Notes under the pieces: model-generated
Seen by the model: the letters and a program-made list of their open reading frames with translations, nothing else
What the model was told of the DNA's origin: nothing
The model's database searches: none
Translations under genes and position numbers: made by a program
Shown here: positions 12,062-20,152 of the stretch, piece by piece
Numbering within the stretch: the first letter of the stretch is position 1
Layout of the letters: each line of letters opens with the position of its first letter
Origin: Ancylobacter koreensis
GTDB taxonomy: Bacteria > Pseudomonadota > Alphaproteobacteria > Rhizobiales > Xanthobacteraceae
Assembly (NCBI RefSeq): GCF_023016525.1
Contig: NZ_JALKCG010000011.1
Span: 1-64,000, forward strand
Reading direction: 5' to 3'
DNA: 64,000 nucleotides

Positions 12062-12082
12062 CGACATCATGTGCTGATGTCG
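12062..12082 (+). promoter_or_regulatory. Leader hairpin upstream of rpsM
   Basis: CGACATCA (12062-12069) pairs perfectly with TGATGTCG (12075-12082) around the loop TGTGC. It lies in the predicted 5' leader of rpsM, about 93 bases before the start codon. Such a stem could be a ribosomal-protein feedback site, but the binding protein, if any, is unknown. Confidence 0.5.
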
Positions 12083-12174
12083 CGCGGCCTCGTGCGTATC
12101 TCCGCAAGGGCCGGCCTCCACCGGACGCGGGGTTTCAAACTTCCGGCTCTGCCGGAGCAGATGGAGAAGACGAC

Positions 12175-12543
12175 GTGGCTCGTATTGCAGGCGTTAACAT
12201 CCCGACCAACAAGCGCGTCATCATCGCGCTTCAGTACATTCACGGCATTGGCGCGAAGAACGCGGCTGATATCGTCGAGAAGGTCGGCATTCCGCTCGAG
12301 CGTCGCGTGAACCAGCTCACCGACCAGGAAGTGCTGCAGATTCGCGAGACCATCGACCGCGACTATCTGGTCGAGGGCGACCTGCGCCGCGAAGTCTCGA
12401 TGAACATCAAGCGCCTGATGGACCTGGGCTGCTATCGCGGCCTGCGTCACCGTCGCGGCCTGCCGGTGCGCGGCCAGCGCACCCACACGAATGCCCGCAC
12501 CCGCAAGGGTCCGGCCAAGCCGATCGCCGGCAAGAAGAAGTAA
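12175..12543 (+). CDS. rpsM: 30S ribosomal protein S13
   Basis: A 122-residue head protein contacting the P-site tRNA. The GTG start gives [20 protein letters not shown], the exact family N-terminus. The signature [20 protein letters not shown] and the basic tail GKKK are present. The same frame is open back to 12010, but that extension has no resemblance to S13. Confidence 0.97.
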   Translation: MARIAGVNIPTNKRVIIALQYIHGIGAKNAADIVEKVGIPLERRVNQLTDQEVLQIRETIDRDYLVEGDLRREVSMNIKRLMDLGCYRGLRHRRGLPVRGQRTHTNARTRKGPAKPIAGKKK

Positions 12544-12547
12544 TTCG

Positions 12548-12597
12548 CGGCGGGCTTCGGCCCGCCGGACAGCGCCGGCGCCCCGTGCGGCCGGCGC
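12548..12597 (+). promoter_or_regulatory. Tandem hairpins between rpsM and rpsK
   Basis: The first hairpin is CGGCGGGC (12548-12555), a TTCG tetraloop, then GCCCGCCG (12560-12567). The second is GCGCCGG (12572-12578) with CCGGCGC (12591-12597). Neither has a T-run, so they look like processing, stability or translational signals rather than terminators. Confidence 0.5.
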
Positions 12598-12660
12598 ATT
12601 CGCTGCGAGTATCGTCCCGAGCGCCTGGAATGACGGGCGCGCCTGAAGGATCAAGGGTCT

Positions 12661-13050
12661 ATGGCTAAAGAAGTTGCCCGCATCAAGCGCCGCGAGCGCA
12701 AGAACATTGCCTCCGGCGTCGCGCATGTGAATGCGTCGTTCAACAACACCATGATCACCATCACCGACGCGCAGGGCAACACCATCGCCTGGTCTTCGGC
12801 CGGCGCCATGGGTTTCAAGGGTTCGCGCAAGTCGACCCCTTACGCCGCGCAGGTCGCCGCCGAGGATTGCGCCCGCAAGGCCGCCGATCACGGCATGCGC
12901 ACCATCGAGGTCGAGGTGTCGGGTCCGGGTTCCGGCCGCGAGTCGGCGCTGCGCGCCTTCCAGGCCGCGGGCTTCACCGTGACGTCGATCCGCGACGTTA
13001 CGCCGATCCCGCACAATGGCTGCCGTCCGCGCAAGCGTCGGCGCGTCTGA
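12661..13050 (+). CDS. rpsK: 30S ribosomal protein S11
   Basis: A 129-residue platform protein. [37 protein letters not shown] and the C-terminal [16 protein letters not shown] are family-defining. It is separated from rpsM by a hairpin-rich 117-base gap. Confidence 0.98.
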   Translation: MAKEVARIKRRERKNIASGVAHVNASFNNTMITITDAQGNTIAWSSAGAMGFKGSRKSTPYAAQVAAEDCARKAADHGMRTIEVEVSGPGSGRESALRAFQAAGFTVTSIRDVTPIPHNGCRPRKRRRV

Positions 13051-13063
13051 CGCTATTCATCCA

Positions 13064-13082
13064 GCGGCGCTCCGTGCGCCGC
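13064..13082 (+). promoter_or_regulatory. Hairpin between rpsK and rpoA
   Basis: GCGGCGC (13064-13070) pairs perfectly with GCGCCGC (13076-13082) around TCCGT. No T-run follows. It starts 13 bases after the rpsK stop. Confidence 0.45.
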
Positions 13083-13179
13083 AGGGGCCACTGCGTTTGG
13101 CATTACCTAACCGGCCGAGGCCGGGGACGGAGCTGCCGGCCAGGGTGTCCGGGGCACCGTCGAAACCAAGGGTGACGTC

Positions 13180-14196
13180 GTGATTCAGAAGAACTGGCAA
13201 GAGCTGATCAAGCCCGAGAAGCTTGAGGTCGCGGTCGGCAGCGATCCGAAGCGCCTTGCGACCGTGGTCGCCGAGCCGCTTGAGCGTGGCTTCGGCCAGA
13301 CGCTCGGCAACGCGCTACGCCGCATCCTGCTGTCCTCGCTCCAGGGCGCGGCGGTGACGTCGGTGCACATCGACGGCGTGCTGCACGAGTTCTCCTCGAT
13401 CCCGGGCGTGCGCGAGGATGTGACCGACATCATCCTCAACATCAAGGACATCGCCATCAAGATGGCCGGCGACGGCCCCAAGCGCATGGTGGTGAAGAAG
13501 CAGGGTCCGGGCGTCGTCACCGCCGGTGACATCCAGACCGTGGGCGACGTGCAGGTGCTGAACCCCGAGCTCGTGCTCTGCACGCTCGACGACGGCGCCG
13601 AGATTCGCATGGAGTTCACCGTCGACACCGGCAAGGGCTATGTCGCGGCCGACCGTAACCGTCCCGAGGACGCGCCGATCGGCCTCATCCCGGTCGATAG
13701 CCTCTACTCGCCGGTCAAGAAGGTCTCCTACAAGGTCGAGAACACCCGCGAGGGACAGATCCTCGATTATGACAAGCTGACCCTCACCATCGAGACCAAC
13801 GGCTCGGTGAGCCCCGAGGATGCGCTGGCCTATGCCGCGCGCATCCTGCAGGACCAGCTCGAAATCTTCGTGAATTTCGAGGAGCCCAAGCGCGAGACCG
13901 AGAGCCCGGCCATCCAGGAGCTGCCCTTCAACCCGGCGCTGCTGAAGAAGGTGGACGAGCTCGAACTGTCGGTGCGTTCGGCCAACTGCCTGAAGAACGA
14001 CAACATCGTCTACATCGGCGACCTGATCCAGAAGACCGAGGCGGAGATGCTCCGTACCCCGAACTTCGGCCGCAAGTCGCTGAACGAGATCAAGGAAGTT
14101 CTCGCTTCCATGGGCCTGCACCTCGGCATGGAAGTGCCCGGCTGGCCGCCCGAGAACATCGAGGATCTCGCCAAGCGGTTCGAAGATCACTATTGA
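13180..14196 (+). CDS. rpoA: DNA-directed RNA polymerase subunit alpha
   Basis: A 338-residue subunit that nucleates core polymerase assembly. The N-terminal domain has [20 protein letters not shown] and [19 protein letters not shown]; the flexible linker follows near residue 240. The C-terminal domain, which binds UP elements and activators, ends with [19 protein letters not shown]. The start is GTG. Placement among ribosomal genes links polymerase supply to ribosome synthesis. Confidence 0.98.
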   Translation: MIQKNWQELIKPEKLEVAVGSDPKRLATVVAEPLERGFGQTLGNALRRILLSSLQGAAVTSVHIDGVLHEFSSIPGVREDVTDIILNIKDIAIKMAGDGPKRMVVKKQGPGVVTAGDIQTVGDVQVLNPELVLCTLDDGAEIRMEFTVDTGKGYVAADRNRPEDAPIGLIPVDSLYSPVKKVSYKVENTREGQILDYDKLTLTIETNGSVSPEDALAYAARILQDQLEIFVNFEEPKRETESPAIQELPFNPALLKKVDELELSVRSANCLKNDNIVYIGDLIQKTEAEMLRTPNFGRKSLNEIKEVLASMGLHLGMEVPGWPPENIEDLAKRFEDHY

Positions 14197-14211
14197 GCAT
14201 TGAACGCGGCA

Positions 14212-14240
14212 TCGAGCCGTAATCGCAACTCTCGGCTCGA
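14212..14240 (+). promoter_or_regulatory. Hairpin between rpoA and rplQ
   Basis: TCGAGCCG (14212-14219) and CGGCTCGA (14233-14240) are perfect complements around a 13-base loop, 27 bases upstream of the rplQ ATG. There is no T-run. Confidence 0.4.
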
Positions 14241-14267
14241 AAGCCGTCGCACGACAGGAAACTCGCC

Positions 14268-14696
14268 ATGAACCACGGCAAAGCTTATCGCCGGTTCAAC
14301 CGGACCGCGGAACACCGCAAGGCCATGTTCGCCAACATGGCGCAGGCGCTGATCACCCATGAGCAGATCATCACGACCCTGCCGAAGGCGAAGGATCTTC
14401 GCCCGGTGGTCGAGAAGCTGATCACTCTCGGCAAGCGTGGCGGCCTGCACGCCCGCCGCCAGGCGATCGCCGAAGTGCGCGACGTCGCCGTCGTGCGCAA
14501 GCTCTTCGACGTGATCGGCCCGCGCTACAAGGAGCGCAACGGTGGCTACACCCGCATCATCAAGGCGGGCTTCCGCCACGGTGATTCGGCCGCCATCGCC
14601 GTGATCGAGCTGGTGGATCGCGACGAGAGCGCCAAGGGCGCCGCCGATCTCGCCCGCCTCGAGGCCAGCAAGGCCGAAGAAGCCGCCGCGGCCTGA
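14268..14696 (+). CDS. rplQ: 50S ribosomal protein L17
   Basis: A 142-residue protein. [40 protein letters not shown] and [20 protein letters not shown] match L17, and an acidic/alanine-rich tail follows. It is the last gene of the ribosomal cluster. Confidence 0.98.
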   Translation: MNHGKAYRRFNRTAEHRKAMFANMAQALITHEQIITTLPKAKDLRPVVEKLITLGKRGGLHARRQAIAEVRDVAVVRKLFDVIGPRYKERNGGYTRIIKAGFRHGDSAAIAVIELVDRDESAKGAADLARLEASKAEEAAAA

Positions 14697-14724
14697 TCCG
14701 CGACGGCAGCGAATGACGGAACGA

Positions 14725-14752
14725 GGGGCGGTTTCACCGCCCCTTTTCTTTT
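14725..14752 (+). terminator. Intrinsic terminator closing the ribosomal cluster
   Basis: GGGGCGG (14725-14731) pairs with CCGCCCC (14737-14743) around TTTCA, followed by TTTTCTTTT. It lies 28 bases after the rplQ stop. Confidence 0.9.
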
Positions 14753-14844
14753 GCGCCGGTGCTTCGGCGCGGGCGGAGATAATCAACCGCCGTGATGGGG
14801 CACTTGCCCTTTTTCGGCCGGCGCCCGGGGGCTATATCTGGGGC

Positions 14845-16281
14845 ATGAAACGCTTCGCCCTCCTTGCCGCCGCGCTGCTTCTCGCCACTCCCGCCCTCGC
14901 ACAGGCTCCCGCGCCCTCCGCCGGCGGGCCGCGCGTGCCGGCCTCGCGCGCCGAGATCGGCCTGAGCTTCGCACCGATCGTGGCGCGTACGGCGCCGGCC
15001 ATCGTCAACGTCTACGCGATGAAGACGGCGCCGCGCGCCAGCAATCCGCTCCTCGACGATCCGTTCTTCCGCCGCTTCTTCGGCGACCGTGGCAGCCCGG
15101 ACGTGCCGGGCCTCGACATGCCGCGCGAGCGCATCCAGCGCTCGCTGGGCTCGGGCGTGCTGGTCGATCCCTCCGGCATCGTGGTGACCAACAACCACGT
15201 CATCGACGGCGCCGACGAGATCCGGCTTTCGCTCGCCGACAAGCGCGAATACGACGCCGAGGTGGTGCTGCGCGACCCGCGCACCGACATCGCCATCCTG
15301 CGCATCAATGGCGCTAAGGGAGCATTTCCTTCGGCGACGCTGGGTTCCTCCGACGACCTCCAGGTCGGCGACATCGTGCTCGCCATCGGCAACCCGTTCG
15401 GCGTCGGCCAGACGGTGACGCAAGGCATCGTTTCCGCGCTCGCCCGCACCCAGCGCGGCATCACCGATTACGGCTTCTTCATCCAGACCGACGCCGCCAT
15501 CAATCCCGGCAATTCCGGCGGGGCGCTGGTGGACGGGGCCGGGCGCGTGGTGGGAATCAATACCGCCATCTTCTCGCGTTCGGGCGGCTCGCAAGGCATC
15601 GGCTTCGCCATTCCCGCCGACATGGTGCGGGTGGTGCTGCAGTCGGCGCTCTCCGGCAGCAAGGTGGTGCGGCGGCCCTGGCTCGGCGCCGACTTGCAGG
15701 AAGTGACTTCCGACATTGCAGAGGGGCTGGATGTCGGCCGCCCGACCGGCGCGCTGGTGCAGAACGTGCTGCCCGGCAGCCCGGCCGCCAAGGCGGGCCT
15801 GAAGGCGGGCGACCTCATCGTCGCCGTCGCCGGGCAGGAGGTGGACGATCCCGACGCCTTCGGCTTCCGCTTCGCGACCCGCCCGCTCGGCGGCTCGGTG
15901 GAGATCGGCATCGTGCGGCAGGGCAAGCCGGCGGCGTTGAGCGTCGGGCTGGAGGCGGCGCCGGAGACGGTGCCGCGCAACGAGCTGACGCTGAAGGGCC
16001 GCTCGCCGCTGTCGGGCGCCACGGTGGTGAATCTGTCGCCGGCGGTGATGGAGGAGATGCGCACCATGGGGGCGACCAAGGGCGTGGTGATCACCTCGGT
16101 GGACGAGGGCTCGCCGGCCGAGCGCACCAGCTTCCGGCCGGGCGACGTCATCCTCGACATCAATGGCAGCCCGATCACCACCACGGACGATCTCGAGCGC
16201 ATCACGCGCGTGCCATCGCGGGCGTGGCGGGTAACGCTCCAGCGCGGCGGGCGGGTGATCTCCGCGCTGCTGCCGGGCTGA
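14845..16281 (+). CDS. Deg/HtrA-family periplasmic serine protease
   Basis: A 478-residue protein with a clear signal peptide (MKRFALLAAALLLATPALAQ, cleavage after ALA). The trypsin-like domain carries the triad His118 (TNNHVID), Asp148 (RTDIAIL) and Ser224 (NPGNSGGALV). Two PDZ domains follow, around residues 270-360 and 390-478. Such proteases degrade or refold damaged periplasmic proteins. The start at 14845 is chosen because it begins the signal peptide; the open frame back to 14713 runs through the rplQ terminator. It is 7 bases ahead of rarA, so the two are probably co-transcribed. I cannot say whether it is DegP or DegQ-like. Confidence 0.93.
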   Translation: MKRFALLAAALLLATPALAQAPAPSAGGPRVPASRAEIGLSFAPIVARTAPAIVNVYAMKTAPRASNPLLDDPFFRRFFGDRGSPDVPGLDMPRERIQRSLGSGVLVDPSGIVVTNNHVIDGADEIRLSLADKREYDAEVVLRDPRTDIAILRINGAKGAFPSATLGSSDDLQVGDIVLAIGNPFGVGQTVTQGIVSALARTQRGITDYGFFIQTDAAINPGNSGGALVDGAGRVVGINTAIFSRSGGSQGIGFAIPADMVRVVLQSALSGSKVVRRPWLGADLQEVTSDIAEGLDVGRPTGALVQNVLPGSPAAKAGLKAGDLIVAVAGQEVDDPDAFGFRFATRPLGGSVEIGIVRQGKPAALSVGLEAAPETVPRNELTLKGRSPLSGATVVNLSPAVMEEMRTMGATKGVVITSVDEGSPAERTSFRPGDVILDINGSPITTTDDLERITRVPSRAWRVTLQRGGRVISALLPG

Positions 16282-16288
16282 GGCATAG

Positions 16289-17608
16289 GTGAGCGATCTT
16301 TTCGCCAGCGCCGGAATGGAAGGGCAGGCGCCGCGCCCGCTGGCCGACCGGCTGCGCCCCCAGCGCCTCGCCGAAGTGGTCGGGCAGGAGCACCTGACCG
16401 GGCCGGACGGCATGCTGACCCGCATGCTGGCCAACCGCGCGCTCGGCTCGCTGGTCTTCTGGGGTCCGCCCGGCACCGGCAAAACGACCGTCGCGCGGCT
16501 GTTGGCGCGCGAGACGGACCTGCATTTCGAGCAGATCTCCGCCATCTTCACCGGCGTCGCCGATCTGAAGAAAGTGTTCGAGGCTGCGCGCGGGCGCCGC
16601 GCCATCGGGCAGGGCACGCTGCTCTTCGTCGACGAGATCCACCGCTTCAACCGCGCCCAGCAGGACGGCTTCCTGCCCGTCATGGAAGACGGCACCATCA
16701 CGCTGATCGGCGCGACGACGGAGAACCCGTCCTTCGAGCTGAACGCCGCGCTGCTCTCGCGCGCGCGGGTTCTGGTGTTCAAGCCGCTCGACGCGGATGC
16801 TATCGAGGGCCTGCTGCGGCGCGCCGAGGAGACGGAGGGCCGCCGCCTGCCGCTCGATTCGGAAGCACGCGCGGCGCTCGCCGGCATGGCGGATGGCGAC
16901 GGGCGCTATCTGCTTGGCCTCGCCGAGGAACTGCTCTCGCTGCCCGAGGGGCCGGACCTCGACGTGGAGGGCCTCGCCGCCACCATGCAGAAGCGGGCGC
17001 CGATCTACGACAAGGGGCAGGACGAGCATTACAACCTGCTGAGCTGCTTCCATAAGAGCCTGCGCGGCTCGGACGTGAACGGCGCCATGTACTGGGCCGC
17101 ACGCATGCTCACCGGCGGCGAGGACCCCGGCACGGTGTTCCGCCGCCTGTGCTGCGCGGCGTCGGAAGATGTCGGCATGGCCGACCCGCAGGCGATGCCG
17201 CAGGTGGTGGCGGCGTGGACCGCCTTCGAGCGCGTGGGCTGGCCGGAAGGCCGGCTGTTCCTGGCACAGGCCATCGCCTATGTCGCGACGGCGCCGAAAT
17301 CGAACGCCGCCTATTCCGCCTTCAACGCGGCGCTGGCGCTGGCGCAGAAGACCGGCTCGCTGCCGCCGCCCAAGCACATATTGAACGCGCCGACCAAGCT
17401 GATGAAGGAACTCGGCTACCATGCCGGCTACCGCTACGATCACGATTTTCCCGATGCCTATGCGGGACAGGAGTTCTTTCCCGAAGAGCTCGCCGGCGAT
17501 CCCAGGGCAGACTTCTACGCGCCGAACGAGCGCGGCTTCGAGCGCGAGGTGAAGAAGCGTCTGGAGTACTGGGCGCGGCTGCGCGCGGAGCGCCGGAACG
17601 GCAAGTAG
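16289..17608 (+). CDS. rarA: Replication-associated recombination protein A (RarA/MgsA)
   Basis: A 439-residue AAA+ ATPase related to clamp loaders, acting at stalled replication forks. Walker A is GPPGTGKTT at residues 59-67, Walker B is LFVDEIHRF near residue 115, and sensor 1 is LIGATTENPSFELN. The C-terminal tetramerisation part contains DVNGAMYWAARMLTGGEDP and YAYATAPKS-like YVATAPKSNAAYSAFNAAL. The start is GTG, just after the protease gene. Confidence 0.95.
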   Translation: MSDLFASAGMEGQAPRPLADRLRPQRLAEVVGQEHLTGPDGMLTRMLANRALGSLVFWGPPGTGKTTVARLLARETDLHFEQISAIFTGVADLKKVFEAARGRRAIGQGTLLFVDEIHRFNRAQQDGFLPVMEDGTITLIGATTENPSFELNAALLSRARVLVFKPLDADAIEGLLRRAEETEGRRLPLDSEARAALAGMADGDGRYLLGLAEELLSLPEGPDLDVEGLAATMQKRAPIYDKGQDEHYNLLSCFHKSLRGSDVNGAMYWAARMLTGGEDPGTVFRRLCCAASEDVGMADPQAMPQVVAAWTAFERVGWPEGRLFLAQAIAYVATAPKSNAAYSAFNAALALAQKTGSLPPPKHILNAPTKLMKELGYHAGYRYDHDFPDAYAGQEFFPEELAGDPRADFYAPNERGFEREVKKRLEYWARLRAERRNGK

Positions 17609-17640
17609 GTGAAACCGGACAGAAGGGCGAGGGCGCCGGC

Positions 17641-18024
17641 GTGTATGGATTCTTTCTGATCTTCGTCGGCGCCGGTATTGGCGGCGTGCTGCGCAACGCG
17701 GTCGGGCTGTTCGCCATGCGTCAGTTCGGCCTGGGGTTTCCCATCGGCACGATGGCGATCAACATCATCGGCTCCACGGTCATCGGGCTGGTCGCCGGCT
17801 GGCTGGCCTTCAAGGCGGATATCGCCTGGAGCATGTACGCCAAGGCCTTCATCATCACCGGCGTGCTCGGCGGCTTCACCACCTTCTCCTCCTTCTCGCT
17901 GGAGACGGCGATGCTGGTCGAGCGCGGGGAGATGGGGCTCGCCGCGCTCTATGTCGGCGGCTCGGTTGTGCTGTCCCTCGTCGGCGTGTTCGCCGGCCTC
18001 GCCCTGATGCGCGCTCTCGCGTGA
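17641..18024 (+). CDS. crcB: Fluoride channel protein CrcB (Fluc)
   Basis: A 127-residue membrane protein with four hydrophobic helices, the size of a Fluc subunit; two antiparallel subunits form the fluoride export channel. Visible motifs are GAGIGGVLRNAVG, the polar-track asparagine in GTMAINIIGSTVIG, and the phenylalanine-box region GGFTTFSSFSLE. The GTG start is inferred. An ATG is not available in this frame, and the upstream GTG at 17609 is in another frame. No fluoride riboswitch is visible, as expected if it is expressed from rarA. Confidence 0.93.
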   Translation: MYGFFLIFVGAGIGGVLRNAVGLFAMRQFGLGFPIGTMAINIIGSTVIGLVAGWLAFKADIAWSMYAKAFIITGVLGGFTTFSSFSLETAMLVERGEMGLAALYVGGSVVLSLVGVFAGLALMRALA

Positions 18025-18072
18025 CGGCGGCCTCCGTCTCGGCTATGTGCTGGGGCGAGGAGTAACCGATCC

Positions 18073-19158
18073 ATGGCCGTTGAGACACGCCGCGTCGACC
18101 CGGACGAAGAGGGCATGCGGCTCGACCGCTGGTTCAAGACGCACTACCCGGACCTATCCTTCGGCCATCTGCAGAAGCTGCTGCGCAGCGGGCAGGTGCG
18201 CGTCGATGGCGGGCGGGTGAAAACCAATTCGCGCCTTGAAGCCGGCCAGAGCATTCGCATCCCGCCGCTGGAGGAGAAGCCGCAGCTTTCCGCCGCCGAT
18301 CATATGGAGGCGGAGGAGGCGAGGGCGCGCGGCGAGGCGCCGCCGCGGCCCCGGCGCCCGGCAGGCGAGGGCGAGGAAATCGCTGCCCCCGCGGTGTTGC
18401 GTGCCAGCTCGGACGACAAGGATTTCCGCGCCCTCAAGGACATGATGCTGTTCGAGGACCGCGACGTGCTGGTGCTCAACAAGCCGTTCGGCCTCGCGGT
18501 GCAGGGCGGCTCGGGCACCTATCGCCACGTCGACGGCATGCTGGAGGCGCTGCGCGGCGCGGACGGGCAGAAGCCGCGCCTCGTGCACCGCATCGACAAG
18601 GACACGTCCGGCATCCTGCTGGTGGCGAAGTCGCGCCTTGCCGCCTCGACGCTGGCCAAGACCTTCCGCTCGCGCGCGGCGCGGAAAATCTACTGGGCGC
18701 TGGTCCCCGGCGTGCCGCGCCCGGCGCAGGGGCGCATCTCCACCTATCTCGCCAAGGACGAGGCCGCCGAGAAGATGCGCGTCGCCCGCCACGGCGACGA
18801 CGAGGCGAGCCACGCCATCTCCTACTACGCCGTGGTCGACCACGCGGCGCAGAAGCTCGCCTGGCTCTCGCTCAAGCCGGTGACGGGGCGGACCCACCAG
18901 CTTCGCGCCCACGCCGCCCATATCGGCCACCCCATCGTCGGCGACCCGAAATATTTCAACGTCGAGAACTGGCCGCTGCCGGGCGGGTTGCAGAACCGGC
19001 TGCACCTGCTGGCGCGGCGCCTTGTCATCCCACATCCGCGCGGCGACCGGCTGATCGACGTCTCCGCGCCGCTGCCCCCGCACATGCAGCAGAGCTGGAG
19101 CGTGCTCGGCTTCGACGCCACGCAATACGACCCCATCGTCGACGCGCCGGAAAGCTGA
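18073..19158 (+). CDS. rluC: RluA/RluC-family 23S rRNA pseudouridine synthase
   Basis: A 361-residue enzyme that isomerises uridines in 23S rRNA. An S4 RNA-binding domain is at residues 14-75 (MRLDRWFKTHYPDLSFGHLQ). A variable Arg/Pro/Glu-rich linker covers about 78-115, and the catalytic domain follows with motif I KPFGLAVQGGSG and catalytic motif II HRIDKDTSGILL (Asp175). Motif III is seen as LKPVTGRTHQLRAHAAHIGH. The domain layout favours RluC or RluD over RluA; RluC is my preferred but not certain name. It starts 48 bases after crcB. Confidence 0.88.
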   Translation: MAVETRRVDPDEEGMRLDRWFKTHYPDLSFGHLQKLLRSGQVRVDGGRVKTNSRLEAGQSIRIPPLEEKPQLSAADHMEAEEARARGEAPPRPRRPAGEGEEIAAPAVLRASSDDKDFRALKDMMLFEDRDVLVLNKPFGLAVQGGSGTYRHVDGMLEALRGADGQKPRLVHRIDKDTSGILLVAKSRLAASTLAKTFRSRAARKIYWALVPGVPRPAQGRISTYLAKDEAAEKMRVARHGDDEASHAISYYAVVDHAAQKLAWLSLKPVTGRTHQLRAHAAHIGHPIVGDPKYFNVENWPLPGGLQNRLHLLARRLVIPHPRGDRLIDVSAPLPPHMQQSWSVLGFDATQYDPIVDAPES

Positions 19159-19199
19159 CGTCGCGGCGGCCATAGGGACGCCAGAGGGACGCGACGTCA
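19156..19199 (+). repeat. 10-bp inverted repeat at the end of the pseudouridine synthase gene
   Basis: TGACGTCGCG (19156-19165), whose first three bases are the stop codon, is repeated as its exact complement CGCGACGTCA (19190-19199) across 24 bases. No T-run follows. It may be a 3' stabilising hairpin or a protein-binding site. Confidence 0.6.
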
Positions 19200-19312
19200 A
19201 TCATGCGGCGCGCGGGAAGCTGGCGCGCGCCGGGCGCGGGTGAGCCCGGATGGCGCGCCGGCCGGTGATGGGCTAGGCAGATGCCGACTGCCACGACACC
19301 GGATTCCCGACC

Positions 19313-20107
19313 ATGCCGCGCCTTCTCCGCCTTGCCCTCCTTGTGGCGGTGTGCACGGCGAGCCTGCCCCTGTCGGCTCCCGTCAGGGCCGCCGACTGCG
19401 CCGGGCGGCTCGGCACCTCCCGCGTGATGGAGGTGGACCCGAACGGGCTGGAGGTCGGCACCAAGCATTTCCCGCAGACGCTGGACCTCGCCGACCGGGA
19501 GGTCGTGCTGACCTTCGACGACGGTCCGCTGCCGGCGACGACGCCCGGCGTGCTGAAGGCGCTGTCGAAGGAATGCGTGCGGGCGACCTTCTTCGTGGTC
19601 GGTCGCAACGCCGCCGCCCATCCCGATCTCGTCCGCCGCGAGATCGCCGAGGGTCACACGGTCGGCCATCACAGCATGACGCATCCGATGACGCTGGCCG
19701 ATATGCCCTATGACAAGGCCATCGCCGACATCGAGAAGGGGCTGAGGGCAGACGACAGGGCGGCCTACGGTGAGGCGGGCGTGCATCCGCGCGTGCCGTT
19801 CTTCCGCTTCCCCGGCTTCGGCTCCTCGCCGACGCTGCTGGATTACATGAAGCAGCGCGGCATCGGCGTGTTCGGCGCCGATCTGTGGGCGTCGGACTGG
19901 AACCCGATGAGCCCGCAGGAGCAGCTCGATCTGGTGATGGCGCGGCTCGACCATGTGGGGCGCGGCATCATCCTGTTCCACGACACGCGCGGCCAGACGC
20001 TGAAGATGCTGCCGGACTTCTTTGCCGCGCTGAAGGAAAAGGGCTACCGCGTCGTGCACATCGTGCCGGCCCCGCCCCGCACCGCCGCCGCGCCGGCGGG
20101 CAACTGA
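19313..20107 (+). CDS. Secreted polysaccharide deacetylase (NodB domain)
   Basis: A 264-residue carbohydrate esterase family 4 protein with an N-terminal signal peptide (cleavage near APVRAA, residue 26-27). Catalytic motifs are TFDDGP (Asp69-Asp70) and the zinc site HSMTH (His120, His124), followed by RFPGFGSS and the C-terminal FHD motif in GIILFHDTRG. Such enzymes remove acetyl groups from peptidoglycan, chitin oligomers or exopolysaccharide. The substrate cannot be told here, and no nod genes lie nearby. The intact motifs suggest an active enzyme. Confidence 0.9.
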   Translation: MPRLLRLALLVAVCTASLPLSAPVRAADCAGRLGTSRVMEVDPNGLEVGTKHFPQTLDLADREVVLTFDDGPLPATTPGVLKALSKECVRATFFVVGRNAAAHPDLVRREIAEGHTVGHHSMTHPMTLADMPYDKAIADIEKGLRADDRAAYGEAGVHPRVPFFRFPGFGSSPTLLDYMKQRGIGVFGADLWASDWNPMSPQEQLDLVMARLDHVGRGIILFHDTRGQTLKMLPDFFAALKEKGYRVVHIVPAPPRTAAAPAGN

Positions 20108-20152
20108 ACGCAGGCGCCCCCAGCGCCATGCTCGGGCTGCGCGTGGCGCCGG

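Noticed and set aside
17609-17641. A fluoride riboswitch before crcB
   Set aside because: The gap is only 32 bases and has no pseudoknot-forming sequence.
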